11,070 nt of DNA from an uncultured Lachnospiraceae bacterium. Its GTDB lineage: Bacteria; Bacillota; Clostridia; Lachnospirales; Lachnospiraceae. The position numbers and the translations under genes are program-made. Shown in pieces: positions 7,065 to 11,070 of this stretch. The stretch covers positions 1 to 11,070 of the forward strand of contig CAMWJQ010000086.1 of the NCBI GenBank assembly GCA_947174615.1. Reading direction: 5' to 3'. Below the pieces are notes generated by a model that was not told where the DNA came from, made no database searches, and saw only the letters and a list, made by a program, of their open reading frames with translations. Position 1 is the stretch's first letter; every line of letters begins with the position of its first letter.

Positions 7065-9182
7065 TTAATAATATACCGCCCACTCTATCCTCCAGCTGTC
7101 AAGGTCGGCAGCATGACCGTCAATCGTATATAGTATACGGCGGTCATAGTAATCATCCAGATGCGTCCGCTGCCGCTGCTCCCCGGCAGGCACCTCGGCA
7201 AACGTACGTCCATACGAAGTATGCGGCATTCCAAATGCATCCAAAACCGTCGGCGTCAGCTCCGCCTGCGTGACGGGCGCGTCACTGATCTGCAGGGCGG
7301 TGTGCTGTTCGTCACGCAGCTTCACTAGAAGCAGTGGTCTTGAGGTCTGGTCCGGCTGACCGTCAGTCTTATTCGTCTCTACAATCTTTCCTACACCGTG
7401 ATCCGCAGTGATAATGATGGTGGCACCTTCATATTTTCCAATCCCCTTTAGCTGTTCCAGATACTCATATACGATTTTCAGACTGCCTGCTCCCTGTGCA
7501 TTGCGCGATGACATTCTGCCAGTAGGTTCATACTTTAAATCCTCTGTCAGATAATACGGTCCATGCGGTCCGCGCATGTGATAAAAGCGAAATGCACTTT
7601 TTTTATCATCGGAAACCTGCAAGCCGTTTTCCATCAAATCCTGATAAAATAACAAGTCATTGTCAATACTCCAGACATCCTCATTATAATACATATCCTT
7701 AATATCAGATGTATAATATGCATACTGATGTTTTAGTAAAAATGGCATGGTCTTATACAGGGATGTGCGAAGCATCGTGTAAAATGTTTTACTTATATCA
7801 TACTTCTGTGTTACATTATCCGCATAATTATCCATATGCTGATATACCTTCTTCGGCAGCAGACCCACATCTGTAAATATTTCGACATCTATTCCCTGCG
7901 CGGTCATCCGCTCATAGACATCACTGTTTTGATAGGCATATTCAAAATAGCTGCCCGCATCCTCCGTCCACACCGCCCCTGTGAGCAGACTGGCAATTCC
8001 ATCGCCTGTATGGGCAAACTGTGAAGTACTGTTTCTGTAATAGGTAAAGTCTGCCAGTGGTTGTACAATATGTTCATTCTCCCTGCAGATCTCCTCGAAC
8101 CAGCTGCAGTCAAAGTTATCAAGCACAAACACAAGCACATTCTCCTCCTGTGCCAATTCCAGCGCGCCTTTTGTAGTAACTGCTGCATTGACATGCTCAT
8201 TTTTCAAGTCTGATGTCAAAAGGAGCCAGCCTAATGTTGCCAGTTGAATCAATGAAATATAGATACAGGCAATCCGGCACAGTGAACGAATAGATGTTTT
8301 GCGGATTCCGCCGATCACAACTGCCAATAGGATGAAAAGCCATATAACGCTATTAAACAATATTTTTGGTATAGTCCACGACTGTGTCTCGCCATTCATA
8401 GCCTCGAGCGAACCATTGAGCACCATCTGTTGCAGATATCCCGCACAGCCGATTCCTGCGGCCACAAGATACGCTGCCCGAAAGCACTTTTTGGGCATAA
8501 AAAGTAAAAAAATTATATCCAATAAGAAAATCTCCGCAATACTTCCTGTCAGCATAATGCCTATAAACGGCAGATAGCTGCCAGTAAATTCTTCTATATT
8601 ATGAAGATACAACTCACTGGGCAGATAGATTCCTGTCATGATAACCCAGATGCTAATAAATGGCAGCGCCTCCACAAAACACTTCCAGCGCTCTCCTGTT
8701 TCACAATACACGAATGAACACTGCCCGCTGCCCCGATGGACGCCCAGACCAAGAACCACGCCCGCTGCGGACAGGCATATTAAAAATAAGGCACAATACG
8801 CCCTGTTGTCAATCCTTCCAGACAGCAGAAGCATTCCTAATACAGCAAAAACATACAGCGGATCAAAAATCTGTATGAACAGATACCCAACGGATGAAAA
8901 CAACAGTTTCATTGCAAGGAAAACAACCGCTGACACAATAAAAAACACTATCCCGTAATGGAGATATGTTGCACCCTCGGCATCCCAGAAACTCTCTGAC
9001 AAGGTATTTTGCGCCTCACCCAGATATAGTTTGATGGCAGACGCTGTAAAGTAGATACTTGCAAAGAAAAATAAGACTGCCCGAAGTCCGCCTGCCATGA
9101 TACCTTTTTCAATCGTATTTCGATTCAGCCCTGTCCAGATCGTACCTGCTGCCATCCCAAAGAACAGTATAAATCCTATCAT
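7065..9182 (-). CDS. Multi-pass membrane sulfatase/alkaline-phosphatase-superfamily enzyme, possible phospho(no)alkyl transferase
   Basis: A 705-residue protein. The first ~325 residues contain many hydrophobic segments (about ten helices). The rest is a soluble alkaline-phosphatase-fold domain expected outside the membrane, the arrangement of LtaS-like and phosphoethanolamine transferases. Visible active-site candidates are NVLVFVLDNFD (348-358, metal-binding Asp), Thr392 in SQFAHTGDG as nucleophile, GPHGPY (538-543) with a His ligand, and ITADHG (591-596) with Asp594 and His595. PVTQAELTPTVLDAFGM (636-652) matches the end of many sulfatase-like domains. The nucleophile is Thr, with no CxPxR sulfatase motif, which favours a phosphotransferase over a true sulfatase. 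It overlaps aepY by ATGA and has GGGAGG just before its ATG. Substrate is unknown. Inference from the two upstream genes: it may move aminoethylphosphonate, or phosphoglycerol/phosphoethanolamine, onto an exported glycan. A terminator follows. Confidence 0.82.
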   Translation of the reverse strand: MIGFILFFGMAAGTIWTGLNRNTIEKGIMAGGLRAVLFFFASIYFTASAIKLYLGEAQNTLSESFWDAEGATYLHYGIVFFIVSAVVFLAMKLLFSSVGYLFIQIFDPLYVFAVLGMLLLSGRIDNRAYCALFLICLSAAGVVLGLGVHRGSGQCSFVYCETGERWKCFVEALPFISIWVIMTGIYLPSELYLHNIEEFTGSYLPFIGIMLTGSIAEIFLLDIIFLLFMPKKCFRAAYLVAAGIGCAGYLQQMVLNGSLEAMNGETQSWTIPKILFNSVIWLFILLAVVIGGIRKTSIRSLCRIACIYISLIQLATLGWLLLTSDLKNEHVNAAVTTKGALELAQEENVLVFVLDNFDCSWFEEICRENEHIVQPLADFTYYRNSTSQFAHTGDGIASLLTGAVWTEDAGSYFEYAYQNSDVYERMTAQGIDVEIFTDVGLLPKKVYQHMDNYADNVTQKYDISKTFYTMLRTSLYKTMPFLLKHQYAYYTSDIKDMYYNEDVWSIDNDLLFYQDLMENGLQVSDDKKSAFRFYHMRGPHGPYYLTEDLKYEPTGRMSSRNAQGAGSLKIVYEYLEQLKGIGKYEGATIIITADHGVGKIVETNKTDGQPDQTSRPLLLVKLRDEQHTALQISDAPVTQAELTPTVLDAFGMPHTSYGRTFAEVPAGEQRQRTHLDDYYDRRILYTIDGHAADLDSWRIEWAVYY

Positions 9183-10321
9183 TTTCCTCCCTCTGCACAG
9201 GCGCGCATAAACTGAAGTTTATTTTCCGCCGCACGCTCTTTCGGTCTGCCAAGATCTGCCCTTGAATCCAATGACACCATCACTTCAATCATGGAAAGCG
9301 CACGCTTTTGCATCGCATCCTCCAGCGCTGTCTCCAATTCCTGTTCTGTTTTTACCAGTGCTGCACTGGGATATCCGCAGGCTTTTGCTATTGATGTATA
9401 GGTCTGTCCGCTGTACCCTGTCGGTATCGCCCCCACAGACTCATGCGCCGCATTGTTGATGACAATATGAAGGAGGTTTTCGGGCTGCTGCCTTGCCAGC
9501 GCCGCCAGCGCTCCCATATGCATCAGCACTGCCCCGTCACCGTCAACACACACAATGCGTTTCGAAGCATCTGCCTGCGCCATACCATATGCGATCATCG
9601 AAGCATGACCCATCCCCCCCACTGTCATAAAGAGCCTGTCATGATTCCCATACAAAACATCACACTGCTCATACAGCTCCCTTGAAATTTTACCGGTTGT
9701 GGAGACGAGAAATGATTCCTGATAAACCTTTTTGATCAGTATCTTCAAAGCCTGTTCGCGCACTAGCTCATAGCCATTGCTCCAGACAAAATCTGCTTCT
9801 TTTTCAAAAGTGCCTTTCCTTACAATGATCGCATACTGCCTGCTGCCCTCCATTGCGGTCTTGGCTGCTGCAAGCAGTTCCCCAAGCTGCTCCTTCGTCG
9901 TCGCAGCATCGATCACAGCATAAGGCACATCCATCACTTCCAAAAGGGCGCAGGTTATTCTGCCCTGAAAAACATGCTGCGGCTCATCTGGTGTCCCTGG
10001 CTCGCCGCGCCAGCCAATGACAAACAGCATTGGGATTCCATATACTTCCTGATTCGCAATCGACGCCAGAGGATTGATAAGATTTCCCAGTCCAGAATTT
10101 TGCAGATAGATCAGACAGGGACGCCGCTGTGCCAGATAAACACCCGTCGCCAGCCCGACCGCCGCCCCCTCATTTGCTGTCACATAATGCTGAAACTCCT
10201 TCCCGCCGTCATGGCAGACTGCATCACAAAACGGCTTTAATGTAGAGTCCGGCACCCCTGCAACGGTTCGGATTCCTATTTTTTTCACTTCCTGTAAAAA
10301 AGTACTTGCTCTCATTGACAT
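9179..10321 (-). CDS. aepY: Phosphonopyruvate decarboxylase (ThDP-dependent)
   Basis: Decarboxylates 3-phosphonopyruvate to phosphonoacetaldehyde. This step makes the unfavourable PEP mutase reaction irreversible and commits carbon to C-P compounds such as 2-aminoethylphosphonate. The 380-residue length fits the family. The sequence shows GVPDS (22-26), the catalytic-glutamate segment TANEGAAVGLATG (48-60, E51), QNSGLGN (74-80), and GWRGEPGTPDEPQH (103-116). The ThDP/Mg2+ motif begins GDG (261-263) and ends NN (289-290), followed by HESVG. The start is ATG 10321 or the third-codon ATG at 10315; AGGGAG sits only 3 bases before the first but about 9 before the second, so 10315 is plausible. The ribosome site overlaps the upstream stop codon. 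Its own TGA overlaps the next ATG as ATGA, implying translational coupling. PEP mutase and AEP transaminase are not seen. A G7 run on the coding strand (9614-9620) lies in the VGGMG segment, in frame. Confidence 0.93.
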   Translation of the reverse strand: MSMRASTFLQEVKKIGIRTVAGVPDSTLKPFCDAVCHDGGKEFQHYVTANEGAAVGLATGVYLAQRRPCLIYLQNSGLGNLINPLASIANQEVYGIPMLFVIGWRGEPGTPDEPQHVFQGRITCALLEVMDVPYAVIDAATTKEQLGELLAAAKTAMEGSRQYAIIVRKGTFEKEADFVWSNGYELVREQALKILIKKVYQESFLVSTTGKISRELYEQCDVLYGNHDRLFMTVGGMGHASMIAYGMAQADASKRIVCVDGDGAVLMHMGALAALARQQPENLLHIVINNAAHESVGAIPTGYSGQTYTSIAKACGYPSAALVKTEQELETALEDAMQKRALSMIEVMVSLDSRADLGRPKERAAENKLQFMRACAEGGK

Positions 10322-10328
10322 ATTCTCC

Positions 10329-11036
10329 CTAATTCTGTTCCAATGCAGTTTTATCCAATAAAGTCAATTCCTCCACGGTGTCAACTTCCACAATCTGTCT
10401 CGGCTCTACCGGAAAAATACGAAGCCGAAACTTATCCAGATTCCGGTCAACGACCTCATCCCAAAACAGCCCTGCATTCTCCGCCTTCGCATAAGCCTCC
10501 TCGACTGCATCTGCGAGCATACAGGCATCTTTCTGCTGAAAATAAGAGATTCCTGCCATGTTATAGGTATCTGTCCCGCCCTTCCCCACTCTGGAAATAT
10601 AACCGTCCTGCAAGTCAAAAACCCAATCGTTTGAATATCCTTGTACCATCTTTCCAAAATAGCCTGATTCTGTAAACTGCTTATCAAAAACAGATGCGTC
10701 CAAAATCATTAAATCCGCCTCACAAATAAAACAGTCCGCTGTTCTGAGCACCTCTCTTGCCGCATAGATTGAGGCGATATTATTCATTTTGTCATAATCT
10801 GGATTTTCTATCAGATGAACGTTTCCAAAAGTCTCGCGCAGGTATGCAAATTGTTCCTTTTGATATCCCACCACGATATAGATTTCCGATACGCCCCTGC
10901 GAAGCAGTCCTTCAATCACTGTCTCAATCAACGGCTTTCCAAATACTTTCACAAGCGGTTTGGGTGTCTTCAATGTCAGCGGACGCATGCGCTCGCCCAG
11001 CCCAGCCGCCATTATAATTCCGATCTCTTTTTTCAT
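10329..11036 (-). CDS. pntC: LicC/PntC-type cytidylyltransferase, likely CTP:2-aminoethylphosphonate cytidylyltransferase
   Basis: A cytoplasmic nucleotidyltransferase of 235 residues, the usual length for LicC-type enzymes. The N-terminal nucleotide-binding loop MAAGLGERMRPLT is at residues 9-21, with the family lysine in TPKPLVK (24-30). The LicC-like block NPDYDKMNNIASIY (78-91) follows. Acidic motifs EAD (106-108) and EVDTVEEL (217-224) supply the likely Mg2+ ligands D108 and D219. The family joins CTP to phosphocholine or 2-aminoethylphosphonate. The second is favoured because phosphonopyruvate decarboxylase follows 7 bases later; this is inference from context, since the fold alone does not fix the substrate. 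I chose ATG 11036, preceded by GAGG at 8-base spacing; a TTG at 11051 in the same frame would place the ribosome site inside the gene. Stop is TAG. No promoter is visible in the 34 bases upstream, so the operon probably starts outside the window. Alternative: choline-phosphate cytidylyltransferase. Confidence 0.8.
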   Translation of the reverse strand: MKKEIGIIMAAGLGERMRPLTLKTPKPLVKVFGKPLIETVIEGLLRRGVSEIYIVVGYQKEQFAYLRETFGNVHLIENPDYDKMNNIASIYAAREVLRTADCFICEADLMILDASVFDKQFTESGYFGKMVQGYSNDWVFDLQDGYISRVGKGGTDTYNMAGISYFQQKDACMLADAVEEAYAKAENAGLFWDEVVDRNLDKFRLRIFPVEPRQIVEVDTVEELTLLDKTALEQN

Positions 11037-11070
11037 TTTTATAATCCTCAAAAGCTGTTCAATAATTACA

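Overview
The window looks like a bacterial surface-glycan modification locus from a low-to-moderate G+C Gram-positive, most likely a Clostridia member and probably Lachnospiraceae. This rests on strong AGGAGG-type ribosome sites, some TTG/GTG starts, extended -10 promoters, and an Rpn/YhgA-like nuclease remnant of a kind common in that family. The assignment is inference; no rRNA or tRNA is present. Every recognised gene lies on the minus strand, so the locus reads from high to low coordinates.

Layout in transcription order. Unit A (11036 to 7065) enters from beyond the right edge. It holds a LicC/PntC-type cytidylyltransferase (likely CTP:2-aminoethylphosphonate cytidylyltransferase), phosphonopyruvate decarboxylase (aepY), and a multi-pass membrane protein with an extracytoplasmic alkaline-phosphatase/sulfatase-fold domain. 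The last two overlap as ATGA, and a hairpin terminator follows at 6937-6984. Unit B starts from an extended -10 promoter at 6875-6883. It holds an MBOAT O-acyltransferase, a DUF6311-type membrane protein and a GtrII-type membrane glucosyltransferase, and ends in a clear terminator at 2015-2056. A GT39/PMT-like membrane glycosyltransferase (404-1933) follows that terminator, with no strong promoter seen. The last 400 bases hold a promoter-like element and the truncated end of an Rpn/YhgA-like gene that leaves the window at base 1.

The most striking feature is a run of nine C on the + strand (G9 on the coding strand) at 6628-6636, inside the MBOAT gene. As given, G9 truncates the protein after 75 residues. 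Eight (or eleven) G would restore one 488-residue MBOAT protein with all family motifs. This is the expected appearance of a phase-variable gene caught in the OFF state, although a homopolymer sequencing error must be excluded.

Together the genes suggest a module that makes activated 2-aminoethylphosphonate (phosphonopyruvate, then phosphonoacetaldehyde, then AEP, then CMP-AEP). It would decorate an exported surface polysaccharide with the phosphonate, side-chain sugars from polyprenyl-phosphate donors, and a switchable O-acyl group. PEP mutase, the AEP transaminase, flippases and sugar-lipid synthases are not in the window and may lie beyond the right edge or elsewhere.
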